Below are positions 1 through 10,999 of a stretch of 64,000 bases of DNA, in pieces. The notes under the pieces were generated by a model. The model saw only the letters and a program-made list of their open reading frames with translations, ran no database searches and was not told where the DNA came from. The stretch spans positions 1-64,000 of the forward strand of contig JARBTR010000003.1 in the NCBI GenBank assembly GCA_029240105.1, in the 5' to 3' direction. The DNA comes from Caryophanales bacterium. Its GTDB lineage: Bacteria > Bacillota > Bacilli > JARBTR01. The position numbers were made by a program, and so were the translations under genes. Each line of letters opens with the position of its first letter. Positions within the stretch are counted from its first letter, which is position 1.

Positions 1-59
1 TCTTCAGCGCCGATGGTAGTTGGGGCACACGCCCCTGTGAGAGTAGGTCGTTGCCAGGC
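1..59 (+). rRNA. rrf: 5S rRNA, 3' part
   Basis: The first 59 bases match the 3' half of a Bacillales 5S rRNA, including the GATGGTAGT and CCTGTGAGAGTAGG blocks and the closing GCCAGGC that pairs with the missing 5' end. The gene is cut by the window start, so an rRNA operon lies immediately upstream. In B. subtilis rrnA also precedes the yaaO-tmk region, which agrees with the gene order here. Confidence 0.95.
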
Positions 60-65
60 ACAAAT

Positions 66-97
66 GAAGATCAACCTTTTGGTTGGTCTTTTTTTTA
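66..97 (+). terminator. rRNA operon terminator
   Basis: An 8-bp stem (GATCAACC with GGTTGGTC, TTTT loop) is followed by a run of nine T. It lies directly after the 5S gene and would end the rRNA transcript. Confidence 0.9.
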
Positions 98-489
98 TAG
101 ATATAAGAGAAAAATAACAAATGGAGGTACCTTATTTCTGTTTGAAATTAAAATACTTTGACTCTATTTTGTTCTAGCTTGAAACACTAATATATTCATT
201 TTCTGTTTTGATTGGTGGTAAATGTTATAAAATTTTAATTATACTAATAGTTTCTTGAGGTGAGGTATCCTAGAATCAACTGTATGTTCAAAAAAAAATT
301 TACCAATGTGTGTATTGTTTCATGTTTGAATCTTTACGCATTGATTATTTTTTAATAAAATATAAAAGATTTAAATTTATTTTAATTTTTTACACTTATT
401 TCTTTTAAATGAGATTGATATAAAAATTTGCGATAAGAGTTGTTACAGAAAACTATTAAATCGCGTATTAATTTTAAGGTAGTGTATTT
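98..489. other. gene-free spacer after rRNA operon
   Basis: About 390 very AT-rich bases with no open frame above about 20 codons and no recognisable RNA gene on either strand. In B. subtilis csfB, xpaC and yaaN occupy the interval after rrnA; no trace of them can be read here. Confidence 0.6.
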
Positions 490-927
490 ATGACAAAAAG
501 AGAACGCCCAACTTGGGATGAATACTTTATGAATTTAGCTGAGGTTGCTGCCTATATGGGTACTTGCGATCGTTTGTATGTTGGTTGTGTCATCGTGAAA
601 AATAAAAGAGTCATTGCAACAGGCTTTAATGGAAGTGTAAGTGGTTTAGACCATTGTGATGATGTCGGCCATTTGTATAATGATGAAGGAAGATGCATTC
701 GCACTGTTCATGCAGAACAAAACGCCTTACTTCAATGTGCTAAGAATGGCATATCAACAGATGGAGCAATTGTTTATGTAACGCATGAGCCTTGTGAGTA
801 CTGTACGAAGTCCTTAATACAGGCGGGTATTAAGAAAGTTTACTTTTTAAATGCGTATAAAAATAAATATAACGCCAACTTTAATAACGGAATTGAGTGG
901 ATTCACTTTCATTATAAAGAAAAATAA
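490..927 (+). CDS. ComEB-like dCMP/cytidine deaminase
   Basis: Zinc-dependent deaminase of the dCMP deaminase family, expected to convert dCMP to dUMP for thymidylate synthesis in the cytoplasm. The 145-residue protein has the H74-A-E76 proton shuttle and zinc ligand and the P101-C-E-Y-C105 zinc pair that define the fold. It resembles B. subtilis ComEB over its whole length but lacks ComEB's extra C-terminal segment of about 40 residues. ComEB normally sits in the comE competence operon; here it stands alone between the rRNA operon and yaaO, closed by its own terminator. The nucleotide role fits the downstream thymidylate kinase, but co-regulation is not shown. Confidence 0.9.
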   Translation: MTKRERPTWDEYFMNLAEVAAYMGTCDRLYVGCVIVKNKRVIATGFNGSVSGLDHCDDVGHLYNDEGRCIRTVHAEQNALLQCAKNGISTDGAIVYVTHEPCEYCTKSLIQAGIKKVYFLNAYKNKYNANFNNGIEWIHFHYKEK

Positions 928-940
928 CATGAATTAATTT

Positions 941-972
941 AAAAACTCTTCATTAATGAAGAGTTTTTTAGT
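941..972 (+). terminator. terminator after deaminase gene
   Basis: Perfect stem AAAAACTCTTCAT / ATGAAGAGTTTTT with a TA loop, running into T residues. It lies between the deaminase stop and yaaO. Confidence 0.88.
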
Positions 973-1010
973 AATAGGAAGTATTGAGTATTATTTAAAT
1001 GGGGTAAACG

Positions 1011-2426
1011 ATGTCTAAAATACCATTAGTTACAGCCTTAAACAACCATAGAAGTAAAAAAGCGATTTCATTTCATGTTCCAGGGCATAAAGGGGGACTC
1101 CTTTTTGAAGGTACTCCGGATTTTAAGAAGTTCCTGGAAATTGATTTAACAGAACTTACTGGGTTGGATGACCTACACGCTCCAGAGGGCGTAATCGCAG
1201 AGGCTGAATCAAAACTTATGAACTTTTATGGAACAATCAAGAGTTACTTTTTGGTAGGCGGCTCTACCGTTGGAAATTTAGCAATGATTCATGCAACGGT
1301 AAAAAGAGGAGAGCAAGTAATAGTACAGAGAAACTGCCATAAATCTGTTTTTAATGGGCTGAAATTGGTAAATGCATCCCCTATCTTTATTTCCCCAGAA
1401 ATTAATAAGGAGTTAAGTGTAGTAACCGGACCAAGTATAGAAACTTTAGAACGTGCAATTGAAATAAATTCAACGGCTAAGGTTCTTATTTTAACCTATC
1501 CAAATTACTATGGACACGTCTTCGATATTAAAAATTTGATAGATTTGGCACATTCAAAAGGAATGATTGTTTTAGTAGATGAAGCACATGGAGCCCATTT
1601 TCAAATAGGGTCACCGTTTCCTATGAGCGCAGTATCACTTGGAGCTGATATCGTTGTGCAATCGGCGCATAAAACACTCCCGGCCATGACGATGGGCTCA
1701 TGGATGCATATAAATAGTAATAGAGTTTCTGTCAAAAAGGTCAAGGAATATCTTGAAATGCTGCAATCAAGTAGCCCTTCATATCCCATAATGATGTCGC
1801 TGGACCGAGCGAGAAACTATTTGGAAGAATTCTCACTTACTGATGTTGATTATACTATACAAGAAATAAAAGATTTTACAGAAAAACTTAACAAAATTGA
1901 TGGAATCAAAGTTCTTGAAACAAATGATCTATTAAAGTTAATTATTCAAAATGATAGAGGGTTAACAGGGAAACAACTCCAGCAAATTTTTGAAGAAAAC
2001 GGTGTCTATCCTGAATTGTCGGATCATAAAAATGTTTTATTCATTCTACCATTGCTCAAAAAAGGAGCTAAATATCCGTTCGGAAGAGCAATAACAGCAA
2101 TAGATAATGGTATGAGACAAATACAAGAAGTAAAAGAAGACAATAAGCAAAGGATTCTAGTTTTTGAAACAGCACCCATTTCGACGTTGCAAAAATCTTT
2201 TATAGTAATGGAATCATGCAATGAAGAATTAGTCATGTTAGAAGATGCTATAGATAAGGTTTCTGCAGAAACCATTACTCCGTACCCCCCAGGTATTCCT
2301 TTAATAATAAGGGGGGAAAAAATAACTAATGATATGATAGATAATATAAAAATGTACCTACAAAACAAAATAAAATTACAAGGTGGGCACAACTTATCAA
2401 ATATGAAAATAGTAGTTTTTAAATAA
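1011..2426 (+). CDS. yaaO: Orn/Lys/Arg decarboxylase family PLP enzyme YaaO
   Basis: Fold-type I PLP-dependent amino acid decarboxylase of the Orn/Lys/Arg family, 471 residues, close to the B. subtilis YaaO length. The PLP-binding aspartate is in the DEAHGAH block (residues 190-196) and the Schiff-base lysine is K221 in SAHK (218-221). The N-terminal F-H-V-P-G-H-K-G signature (21-28) is typical of the family. Substrate is not established for YaaO-type proteins; lysine or arginine decarboxylation towards polyamines is the usual guess. It directly precedes tmk, as in B. subtilis, with a 99-base gap. Confidence 0.9.
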   Translation: MSKIPLVTALNNHRSKKAISFHVPGHKGGLLFEGTPDFKKFLEIDLTELTGLDDLHAPEGVIAEAESKLMNFYGTIKSYFLVGGSTVGNLAMIHATVKRGEQVIVQRNCHKSVFNGLKLVNASPIFISPEINKELSVVTGPSIETLERAIEINSTAKVLILTYPNYYGHVFDIKNLIDLAHSKGMIVLVDEAHGAHFQIGSPFPMSAVSLGADIVVQSAHKTLPAMTMGSWMHINSNRVSVKKVKEYLEMLQSSSPSYPIMMSLDRARNYLEEFSLTDVDYTIQEIKDFTEKLNKIDGIKVLETNDLLKLIIQNDRGLTGKQLQQIFEENGVYPELSDHKNVLFILPLLKKGAKYPFGRAITAIDNGMRQIQEVKEDNKQRILVFETAPISTLQKSFIVMESCNEELVMLEDAIDKVSAETITPYPPGIPLIIRGEKITNDMIDNIKMYLQNKIKLQGGHNLSNMKIVVFK

Positions 2427-2525
2427 AGATTATCAAAAAAGTCATAAATTACACTATAAATCAGCGACTGAATCAATTTATTGAATGTGTTATAATGAAA
2501 GAATCAAAAAAACGGGAAGTTAAAC

Positions 2526-3182
2526 ATGAAAAAAGGGTTATTTATTACAATTGAAGGTCCAGATGGTGCAGGAAAAACATCTATTCAAAAGGAAGCCGCT
2601 AGAATTTTATCAGAAGAAGGTTTTCATTTTGAATTGACAAGAGAGCCCGGTGGTATAGACATAGCCGAGCAAATTAGAGAAATTATTCTAAATCCAAAAA
2701 ATACTGCAATGGACGCTAGAACAGAAGCATTACTTTATGCAGCATCTAGAAGACAACATTTAGCTGAAAAAGTAATTCCTTATCTAGATAAGGGAATAAA
2801 CGTCCTTTGTGATCGATTTGTTGATAGTTCATTAGCCTATCAAGGTTACGGCCGAGGTATAGGTGTTGATCAAGTATTCCAGATGAACCAATTTGCGATA
2901 CAGGATACAATGCCTGATTTAACTTTATTTATGATGTTAGAACCAGAGATTGGATTAGAAAGAATAAATAGAAATAGAGCTCCAGGAGATGTTGATCGGC
3001 TTGATATGGAGAAAATTGATTTTCACAAAAAAGTATATGAAGCTTATTGTGATATAGCAAAAAAATATCCAAGCAGAATTGAAGTTATCGATGCTTCAAA
3101 ATGCTTTGAGGAAGTTTTAGAGAATACTGTAAGTGCAATCCGAAAGTATCTGAAAAAATTAGTTAATACAATTGATAAATAA
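2526..3182 (+). CDS. tmk: thymidylate kinase
   Basis: Phosphorylates dTMP to dTDP in the dTTP pathway. The 218-residue protein has the Walker A loop GPDGAGKT (residues 11-18), the R-E-P-G-G substrate loop (39-43) and the C-D-R-F block about residue 96, all standard for bacterial Tmk. It opens a tightly packed operon: holB starts 17 bases downstream. The usual yaaQ and yaaR genes found between tmk and holB in B. subtilis are absent. Confidence 0.97.
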   Translation: MKKGLFITIEGPDGAGKTSIQKEAARILSEEGFHFELTREPGGIDIAEQIREIILNPKNTAMDARTEALLYAASRRQHLAEKVIPYLDKGINVLCDRFVDSSLAYQGYGRGIGVDQVFQMNQFAIQDTMPDLTLFMMLEPEIGLERINRNRAPGDVDRLDMEKIDFHKKVYEAYCDIAKKYPSRIEVIDASKCFEEVLENTVSAIRKYLKKLVNTIDK

Positions 3183-3199
3183 ATCTTTCTGAGGTAATA

Positions 3200-4231
3200 A
3201 TGGATAACACAATGCAAACATTATCAAGTGTGCAGCCATCTGTAATGGAATTTTTACAAAAATGTATAATTAAAAACCGCATGGCTCACGCTTATTTATT
3301 TGAAGGAGAGCGCGGAACAGCAAAAACTGAAGTAGCTCTTTTGTTTGCAAAATCACAATTGTGCCCGCAAAAACTTTCTATAAAAGAGATTGAGAAACAC
3401 CAAGCACCAGAACAAGAATGTGTAGATTGTTATGTTTGTAAGCGTGTTGATCAATTAAATCATCCGGATTTATTTTACATTGTGCCAGAAGGGTTATCTA
3501 TCAAAAAAGAACAAATTCTTTCCTTGCAAGAGGAATTTAGGAAGAAGGCAGTGGAATCGGAAAGAAAGGTGTATATTTTAACGGAGGCGGAAAAATTGAC
3601 AAATTCTTCTGCAAATAGTCTGTTAAAATATTTAGAGGAGCCTCACGAGGGAACAACTATTATTTTGCTCTCAAGTGCAATCTCGAAAATGTTACCAACG
3701 ATTCTATCAAGATGCCAAATCATTTCGTTTAAACCTTTGAATATTGATAATATTGCAAATTTATTAATAGAGAAGGGCGTACCAAGCACTAAGGCTATAT
3801 TAATTGCAAGTATAAAAAGAAATCTTGAAGACGGATTGTTACTATACCAAAATGAATGGTTTGGAACTGCACAAAAAATAGTAGAAAAAATTTTTATGAG
3901 GTTAGACAATTCAGCAACCTCTATACTAGCCATTCAAGAGGATTGGATCCCACATTTTAAAGAAAGAGACCAAATTGATTTAGGTTTAGAGTTGCTTCTT
4001 TATATGTTTAGAGATATTTTGTATTTGAAAATTGGAAAAGAAGAAAGTGTTGTTAACAAAGAATTAATTCATTTATTTGTTAATGTGCTTCCATTTGTTT
4101 CAGAAAGCCACATTGCTCAAAAAATGGATGTTATACTTAAAGCTAGAAAAAAGCTATCTGCTAATACAAATCAGCAGCTACTAATGGAACAGCTTGTAAT
4201 CGAATTACAGGAGGGGTTTGTTTTTGTTTAA
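3200..4231 (+). CDS. holB: DNA polymerase III delta' subunit
   Basis: Clamp-loader subunit delta', which helps load the beta clamp during replication. The 343-residue protein carries an AAA+ fold with a degenerate P-loop G-E-R-G-T-A-K-T (36-43) and the zinc module cysteines C55, C74, C77 and C80. The block around NSLLKYLEEP and the ISRCQ sensor are typical for the family. It overlaps ricT by 8 bases, implying translational coupling. Length is slightly greater than B. subtilis HolB (329 residues). Confidence 0.95.
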   Translation: MDNTMQTLSSVQPSVMEFLQKCIIKNRMAHAYLFEGERGTAKTEVALLFAKSQLCPQKLSIKEIEKHQAPEQECVDCYVCKRVDQLNHPDLFYIVPEGLSIKKEQILSLQEEFRKKAVESERKVYILTEAEKLTNSSANSLLKYLEEPHEGTTIILLSSAISKMLPTILSRCQIISFKPLNIDNIANLLIEKGVPSTKAILIASIKRNLEDGLLLYQNEWFGTAQKIVEKIFMRLDNSATSILAIQEDWIPHFKERDQIDLGLELLLYMFRDILYLKIGKEESVVNKELIHLFVNVLPFVSESHIAQKMDVILKARKKLSANTNQQLLMEQLVIELQEGFVFV

Positions 4232-5054
4232 TGTTGTTGGAATTCGCTTTAAGAAAGCAGGAAAAATATATTATTTTGATCCAGATGGTCTTCATATAGA
4301 GAGAGATGACACGGTCATTGTGGAAACAACACGAGGAATAGAACACGGAGTCGCAGTCTTACCAAAGAAATTGGTGGAAGAAGACGATGTAGTGCTACCA
4401 TTAAAAAAAGTAATTCGTGTTGCAAGTCAAAAAGACCGACAAATTATCGCTGAAAATAATGAAATAGAGAAACAAGCATTTGTATTATGTTTAGAAAAAG
4501 TAAAAGAGCATAATTTAGAAATGAATCTTGTTGATGTTGAGTATTCCTTTGATAAAAGCAAAGTTGTTTTTTTCTTTACCGCAGATGGACGAGTTGATTT
4601 CAGAGAACTTGTAAAGGATTTAGCTCTAGTTTTTAAAACAAGAATAGAACTTCGTCAAATTGGTGTGCGTGATGAAGCGAAGATGCTAGGTGGTATTGGT
4701 CCCTGCGGAAGAATGTTATGTTGCTCGACGTTTTTAGGTGATTTTGAGCCGGTATCAATCAAAATGGCGAAAGATCAAAGTCTATCACTAAACCCTACTA
4801 AGATTTCAGGGATTTGTGGTAGGTTAATGTGCTGTTTAAAATACGAAAATGATGACTATGAAGCAATAAAAGAAATAATGCCGGATGTTGGCAAGGTAAT
4901 AAGAACACCTCTTGGAAAAGGGGAAGTTATAGGTTTAAATGTTTTAGAAAGAATAATGAAGGTTTCACTTAAAGAACAAGAAAAAATTGTTGAGTATACA
5001 CTTGACGAGTTAATTGAAGAGGGTTTATTACCAACAGCAACAGCAAGAAAATAG
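4224..5054 (+). CDS. ricT: regulatory iron-sulfur complex subunit RicT (YaaT)
   Basis: PSP1-domain protein that with RicA and RicF forms the complex stimulating RNase Y-dependent mRNA maturation and Spo0A phosphorylation. I chose the TTG at 4224: it starts the conserved M-F-N-V-V-G block 7 bases after the SD AGGAGGGG, whereas a TTG at 4218 sits on top of that SD. With this start the cysteines fall at 161, 166, 167, 198, 203 and 204, in register with the Fe-S ligands known in B. subtilis RicT. It overlaps the end of holB. Confidence 0.95.
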   Translation: MFNVVGIRFKKAGKIYYFDPDGLHIERDDTVIVETTRGIEHGVAVLPKKLVEEDDVVLPLKKVIRVASQKDRQIIAENNEIEKQAFVLCLEKVKEHNLEMNLVDVEYSFDKSKVVFFFTADGRVDFRELVKDLALVFKTRIELRQIGVRDEAKMLGGIGPCGRMLCCSTFLGDFEPVSIKMAKDQSLSLNPTKISGICGRLMCCLKYENDDYEAIKEIMPDVGKVIRTPLGKGEVIGLNVLERIMKVSLKEQEKIVEYTLDELIEEGLLPTATARK

Positions 5055-5062
5055 GTGAGCAT

Positions 5063-5419
5063 TTGAGTAAAGAAATTTTTGATACTGTATTACAAGTAGA
5101 AACTCAAAGCAATGAAATTCATAATCAGATTGGGCAATTAAAATATTTGATTGTGAAGCTACTTGAGGAGAATAATAAACTGAAGATAGAAAATGATAAT
5201 CTAAAAAAACATTATGATATAAATTTAATGGATTTAGATAGAAACGAAGAAAAAAGTGAGAAAAAAATAGAAATTGAAAAACCAAAATTAGCCTATAATA
5301 ACCTTACAAATCTCTATAATGAGGGATTTCACATTTGTAGTGATCAATTTGGACGTCCAAGAAGTGATGATTGTCTATTCTGTACGCCATTTTTAAATAA
5401 ATTTACGAAGTCTTCCTAA
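5063..5419 (+). CDS. yabA: replication initiation control protein YabA
   Basis: YabA restrains initiation by binding DnaA and the beta clamp. The 118-residue protein starts with a leucine-rich coiled coil (about residues 5-60) that forms the tetramerisation stalk. It ends in the zinc-binding domain with H90, C92, C104 and C107. The TTG start lies 4 bases after GGTGA, immediately behind ricT. A linker rich in K and E (60-75) joins the two parts, as in other Bacillales. Confidence 0.93.
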   Translation: MSKEIFDTVLQVETQSNEIHNQIGQLKYLIVKLLEENNKLKIENDNLKKHYDINLMDLDRNEEKSEKKIEIEKPKLAYNNLTNLYNEGFHICSDQFGRPRSDDCLFCTPFLNKFTKSS

Positions 5420-5460
5420 GTGGTGGAAGACTTTTTCTTAGATTTAAAGAAAGGATTTTT

Positions 5461-6207
5461 GTGAGAATGGATCTTTTGAAAGAAGATGAACGTTTGGATT
5501 ATTTACTGGGTGAAAATTTAAAAATCATACAAAGTCCTAAGGTGTTTTCGTTCTCTCTTGATGCTGTATTGCTTTCTAATTTTACATCTGTCTCAAAAAG
5601 TCCTAAAAGAAAAATTGTTGATTTATGCTCAGGAAATGGTGTTATACCGTTGTTTTTAAGCGTTAAAACATCAGCACAAATAATTGGTGTAGAAATCCAA
5701 GAGAGACTTTGCGAGATGGCGATTCGAAGTGTTCAATATAATAAACTTGAATCGCAGATACAAATGATGAATTTTGATTTGAAAGAAGCGGTTAAAAGAA
5801 TAGGTTCTGAAAAATACGATGTTATCACTTGTAATCCGCCCTATTTTCAGTCATTTACAGAAAATGAATTAAACGAAAACGAGCACTTTACAATTGCAAG
5901 ACATGAAATACGCTGCACTCTTGAAGATGTCGTACAAGTATCAAGCCAATTATTAAAGCAAGGTGGAAAAGCAAACTTTGTGCACCGTCCAGGACGATTA
6001 ATAGATTTGATTATGTTGATGCGTAAATTTAGGTTAGAACCAAAACGGTTACAATTTATTTACCCAAAACAAGGAAAAGAAGCCAATATGATCTTAATAG
6101 AAGGCATTAAAGATGGGAAGGCTGATTTAAAAGTGTTACCTCCATTTGTTGTTTATCAAGATGACAATGAGTACACAGAAGAAATGAGAAAAATTGTTTA
6201 TGGATAA
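5461..6207 (+). CDS. trmN6: tRNA1(Val) A37 N6-methyltransferase (YabB/TrmN6)
   Basis: Class I SAM-dependent methyltransferase predicted to methylate N6 of A37 in tRNA1(Val). The 248-residue protein shows the SAM motif D-L-C-S-G-N-G (54-60) and the amino-methyltransferase motif N-P-P-Y-F (125-129). The GTG start at 5461 follows AAAGGA at close spacing; an in-frame ATG at 5467 is an alternative. The gene overlaps yazA by 8 bases. Confidence 0.9.
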   Translation: MRMDLLKEDERLDYLLGENLKIIQSPKVFSFSLDAVLLSNFTSVSKSPKRKIVDLCSGNGVIPLFLSVKTSAQIIGVEIQERLCEMAIRSVQYNKLESQIQMMNFDLKEAVKRIGSEKYDVITCNPPYFQSFTENELNENEHFTIARHEIRCTLEDVVQVSSQLLKQGGKANFVHRPGRLIDLIMLMRKFRLEPKRLQFIYPKQGKEANMILIEGIKDGKADLKVLPPFVVYQDDNEYTEEMRKIVYG

Positions 6208-6469
6208 AACATATTGTGTCTATGTTTTAGAGTGTAATGATGGAACGTTATATACAGGATATTCGAATAATGTTGAGAAAAGAGTTGCAACCCATAATTC
6301 TGGTAAGGGCGCTAAGTACACAAGATCCAGAACACCAGTAACACTAAAATATACAGAGATATTTCAATCAAAAGAAGAAGCATTAAGCGCAGAGTACCGT
6401 TTTAAAAGGTTAAATAGAAAAAAGAAGCTGGAGATTATCCGTGAAAAGTCAAAAGAGTTATCAGAATGA
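6200..6469 (+). CDS. yazA: GIY-YIG domain protein YazA
   Basis: Small single-domain GIY-YIG nuclease-fold protein of the UPF0213 family, 89 residues from the ATG at 6200. The Y-C-V-Y-V-L ... L-Y-T-G-Y-S signature and following arginine are present near the N-terminus. Biological role is unknown; the invariant place between trmN6 and rsmI in Bacillales suggests an RNA- or DNA-processing job but this is only inference. An upstream in-frame TTG (6194) is less likely. It overlaps both neighbours. Confidence 0.9.
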   Translation: MDKTYCVYVLECNDGTLYTGYSNNVEKRVATHNSGKGAKYTRSRTPVTLKYTEIFQSKEEALSAEYRFKRLNRKKKLEIIREKSKELSE

Positions 6470-7319
6470 GGGAAAAGAGGCTGTTCTATATCTCGTACCA
6501 ACACCAATAGGAAATCTAGAAGATATGACATTCCGAGCAGTACGTATTTTAAAGGAAGTAGCAATCATTGCTGCCGAAGATACACGAAATACAATTAAAC
6601 TGTGCAACCACTTTGAAATAGATACCCCTTTAATGAGTTATCATGAACATAATCAACTATCAGCTGGGGCACAAATAATTGATAAATTATCAAATGGATT
6701 AAGCGTTGCAATCGTAAGTGATGCCGGAATGCCTGGCATTTCAGACCCGGGCTATGAAATAGCCAATTCTGCGTTGGAAGCTGGGTATAAGGTGATATCT
6801 CTTCCAGGTGCTAATGCAGCTCTAACAGCACTTATTTCATCAGGAATTTTGCCACAACCATTTTATTTTTTTGGGTTTTTAGATCGAAATAAAGGAAAGA
6901 AAAAAAGAGAGTTAGAAGAGCTGAAAAGTAAAAAAGAAACATTGATTTTCTACGAGTCTCCCCACCGATTAAAGGAAACTATACAAAAAATGTCCGAAGT
7001 TTTTGGAGACAGAAAGATTACCTTGGCAAGAGAACTAACAAAAAAATTTGAAGAGTATATTCGTGGTTCGCTAAATGAACTAAAAGATTGGGTTAGTACA
7101 GAAGAGATTAGGGGAGAATTTGTAATTATTGTCGAAGGTAGTAACGAAATAGAAATTCTAACCAAAAATGAATGGTGGCAAGGCCTATCTATCGAGGATC
7201 ATGTGAATACGTACATTAATAGAGAGAAACTTAAACCGAATGAAGCAATTAAACAGGTTGCTAAGGATAGGGATGTACAAAAAAGAGAAGTTTATCAAAA
7301 ATTCCATATAGAAAAGTAA
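6441..7319 (+). CDS. rsmI: 16S rRNA C1402 2'-O-ribose methyltransferase
   Basis: RsmI methylates the ribose of C1402 in the ribosomal P site. The 292-residue protein has the TP-methylase fold with the P-T-P-I-G-N-L-E-D motif near the N-terminus and the [12 protein letters not shown] block about residue 93. It starts at GTG 6441 inside the 3' end of yazA (29-base overlap). It is the last gene of the tmk operon; a 10-bp hairpin follows. Confidence 0.95.
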   Translation: MKSQKSYQNEGKEAVLYLVPTPIGNLEDMTFRAVRILKEVAIIAAEDTRNTIKLCNHFEIDTPLMSYHEHNQLSAGAQIIDKLSNGLSVAIVSDAGMPGISDPGYEIANSALEAGYKVISLPGANAALTALISSGILPQPFYFFGFLDRNKGKKKRELEELKSKKETLIFYESPHRLKETIQKMSEVFGDRKITLARELTKKFEEYIRGSLNELKDWVSTEEIRGEFVIIVEGSNEIEILTKNEWWQGLSIEDHVNTYINREKLKPNEAIKQVAKDRDVQKREVYQKFHIEK

Positions 7320-7323
7320 AGAG

Positions 7324-7366
7324 AATCAACCAAATCCTAATAGGATTTGTAAGGGGTTGGTTGATT
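7324..7366 (+). terminator. stem-loop after rsmI
   Basis: A perfect 10-bp outer stem (AATCAACCAA / TTGGTTGATT) encloses a smaller ATCC/GGAT hairpin. No T-run follows, so it may be a factor-assisted terminator or 3'-end stabiliser of the tmk-rsmI message. Confidence 0.5.
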
Positions 7367-7519
7367 GCTATTAGGGTTGATGCTGAATTATAAGAAATAC
7401 ATTTAGTTAATAATAGAATAAAATGCATGTTTAATTTAGATAATATCATTATTATGAACAAGTTTTTTAAGTGTTTTAAGTTCAATTAGTCTAAAAGTAT
7501 CAATTCAAAAAACTAAGAA

Positions 7520-7563
7520 ACACCCCATTCAATGGAATTTTTCATAACCATTTTATGGGGTGT
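7520..7563 (-). terminator. abrB terminator
   Basis: Downstream of abrB on the minus strand, a 9-bp stem (ACACCCCAT / ATGGGGTGT) with an inner AATGG/CCATT helix is followed by TTTCTTAGTTTTTT. Confidence 0.7.
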
Positions 7564-7590
7564 AATTTAATATTTTGAAAGGTTTAAATA

Positions 7591-7863
7591 TTACATGTTT
7601 TTATTGATTTCAGCAACAAGTTGTTGTGCTGCATCACGACTAACCACTAGTTTTCCACCCGCAAGAACTAGGTTGTTATCAGATACTTCACCACTAATTT
7701 GACAGCTCATGTTAGGTATATATTTTTTTAAAACAATACGATCTCCATCAACAAAAATTTCAAGAGCATCTTTTTCTTGAATATCTAAAGTACGACGAAG
7801 TTCAATAGGAACAACAATACGTCCAAGTTCATCTACTTTACGAACGATACCCGTTGATTTCAT
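7591..7863 (-). CDS. abrB: transition-state regulator AbrB
   Basis: Ambiactive DNA-binding repressor of post-exponential genes; sporulation requires its down-regulation by Spo0A. The 90-residue protein has the swapped-hairpin SpoVT-AbrB domain at the N-terminus (K-S-T-G-I-V-R-K-V-D-E-L-G-R, then R-R-T-L-D-I) and a C-terminal multimerisation region. It is transcribed against its neighbours from between rsmI and metS, the same position as in B. subtilis. A strong SD (GGAGGATA) precedes the ATG. A promoter-like pair and a palindrome lie upstream. Confidence 0.96.
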   Translation of the reverse strand: MKSTGIVRKVDELGRIVVPIELRRTLDIQEKDALEIFVDGDRIVLKKYIPNMSCQISGEVSDNNLVLAGGKLVVSRDAAQQLVAEINKNM

Positions 7864-7904
7864 TTTTTATATCCTCCAATTATTCTGTTTACACAGATAA
7901 ATAG

Positions 7905-7949
7905 TATATTCTGAGAATATATCCTATCAATTTTTAAACAGAACGTCAA
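7905..7949 (-). promoter_or_regulatory. abrB promoter with palindrome over the start region
   Basis: Read on the minus strand: TTGACG (7949-7944), 17 bases, TAGGAT (7926-7921), a sigma-A type pair. Directly downstream is a palindrome with 7-bp arms TATATTC/GAATATA (7905-7921, TGA spacer) that covers the expected transcription start. Its placement is that of a repressor operator, but the binding protein is unknown. Confidence 0.5.
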
Positions 7950-8129
7950 TAAATATTCAATATTTAATATTTACAATTTGTTACAATTTTGTAAGACCAT
8001 TTAAAAATTTGGGATATAGGATGTATAAAAAAGAAAACGTTTCAGATATAATGTATGTTTATAGAAGTAATTAAACTGATTTAATAAATGCGATTAAATC
8101 ATGTTGGATCTTAACGAGGAGGGATTTTC

Positions 8130-10041
<1,912 letters not shown>

Positions 10042-10055
10042 ATAAATTAAATGTC

Positions 10056-10098
10056 AGGCTTGTTAACGAGGAAAACCCTTGATAACAAGCCTTTTTTT
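10056..10098 (+). terminator. metS terminator
   Basis: A 10-bp stem (AGGCTTGTTA / TAACAAGCCT) followed by seven T. Confidence 0.88.
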
Positions 10099-10193
10099 GT
10101 TTTTGTAACGGGTTTGTAATATAACTGTTATCGTATCGTGAGGTTAAATAGTTAGATATCTTGATAAAATAATAGACGTGAAGGAGTGAGGAT

Positions 10194-10964
10194 GTGTTAA
10201 TAGATACACATGCACATTTAAACGCAGAACAATTTAAAGAAGATTTAGAGATTGTTATAGAGAGAGCGATACAATCTGATGTAGAAAAAATAATAGTAGT
10301 GGGTTTTGACCGAAAAACAATACAAAGGGCGATACAATTAGCTGAAAAATATCCGTTTATATATGCAGTAGTAGGCTGGCATCCAGAAGATGCGGTTGAC
10401 TGCACTGAAGCGGATTTAAATTGGATTGAAGATTTAGCGAAACATCCAAAAGTGGTGGGTATTGGAGAAATTGGCCTTGACTACTACTGGGATAAATCCC
10501 CTAAAGAAATTCAGCAAAAATTATTAAGAAGACAGATACAACTTGCTAAGAAAGAAAATTTACCAATAATAATTCATAACCGAGATGCAACGCAAGATTT
10601 GATTAGAATTTTAAGGGAAGAGAGAGCATCTGAAGTTGGTGGAGTTATGCACTGCTTTAGCGGCAGTGCAGAAACAGCTGAGGAATGTGTGAAAATGAAT
10701 TTTTACATTTCACTAGCTGGTCCAGTAACTTTTAAGAATGCTAGACAGCCAAAAGAAGTTGTAGAGCGAATTCCTTTAGAAAAACTTTTAATAGAAACAG
10801 ATTGTCCATATCTTGCTCCACATCCGTATCGTGGCAAGCGCAATGAACCTGCGCTTGTAAAATTAGTAGCAGAAGAAATTGCTTTAATAAAGAATCAGCC
10901 ATATGACACCGTAGCGAAAGTTACAACCGAAAACGCAAAAAGAATTTTTCGGATAGAAGATTAA
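10194..10964 (+). CDS. tatD: TatD family metal-dependent deoxyribonuclease (YabD)
   Basis: TatD-type hydrolase, 256 residues, a TIM-barrel metalloenzyme with 3'-5' DNase or D-aminoacyl-tRNA deacylase activity reported in the family. The D-T-H-A-H metal ligands are at residues 4-8, G-E-I-G-L-D near residue 92, H-N-R-D in the middle and E-T-D-C-P-Y near the C-terminus. The GTG start at 10194 follows AGGAGTGAGG. It precedes yabE and rnmV in the conserved order. Confidence 0.94.
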   Translation: MLIDTHAHLNAEQFKEDLEIVIERAIQSDVEKIIVVGFDRKTIQRAIQLAEKYPFIYAVVGWHPEDAVDCTEADLNWIEDLAKHPKVVGIGEIGLDYYWDKSPKEIQQKLLRRQIQLAKKENLPIIIHNRDATQDLIRILREERASEVGGVMHCFSGSAETAEECVKMNFYISLAGPVTFKNARQPKEVVERIPLEKLLIETDCPYLAPHPYRGKRNEPALVKLVAEEIALIKNQPYDTVAKVTTENAKRIFRIED

Positions 10965-10999
10965 TGGTAGTCAACGGCTGAAACAAAGGAGTTTTATAT

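Noticed and set aside
7864..8129. Possible T-box leader before metS
   Set aside because: No T-box core motif or competing terminator hairpin is visible in the interval.
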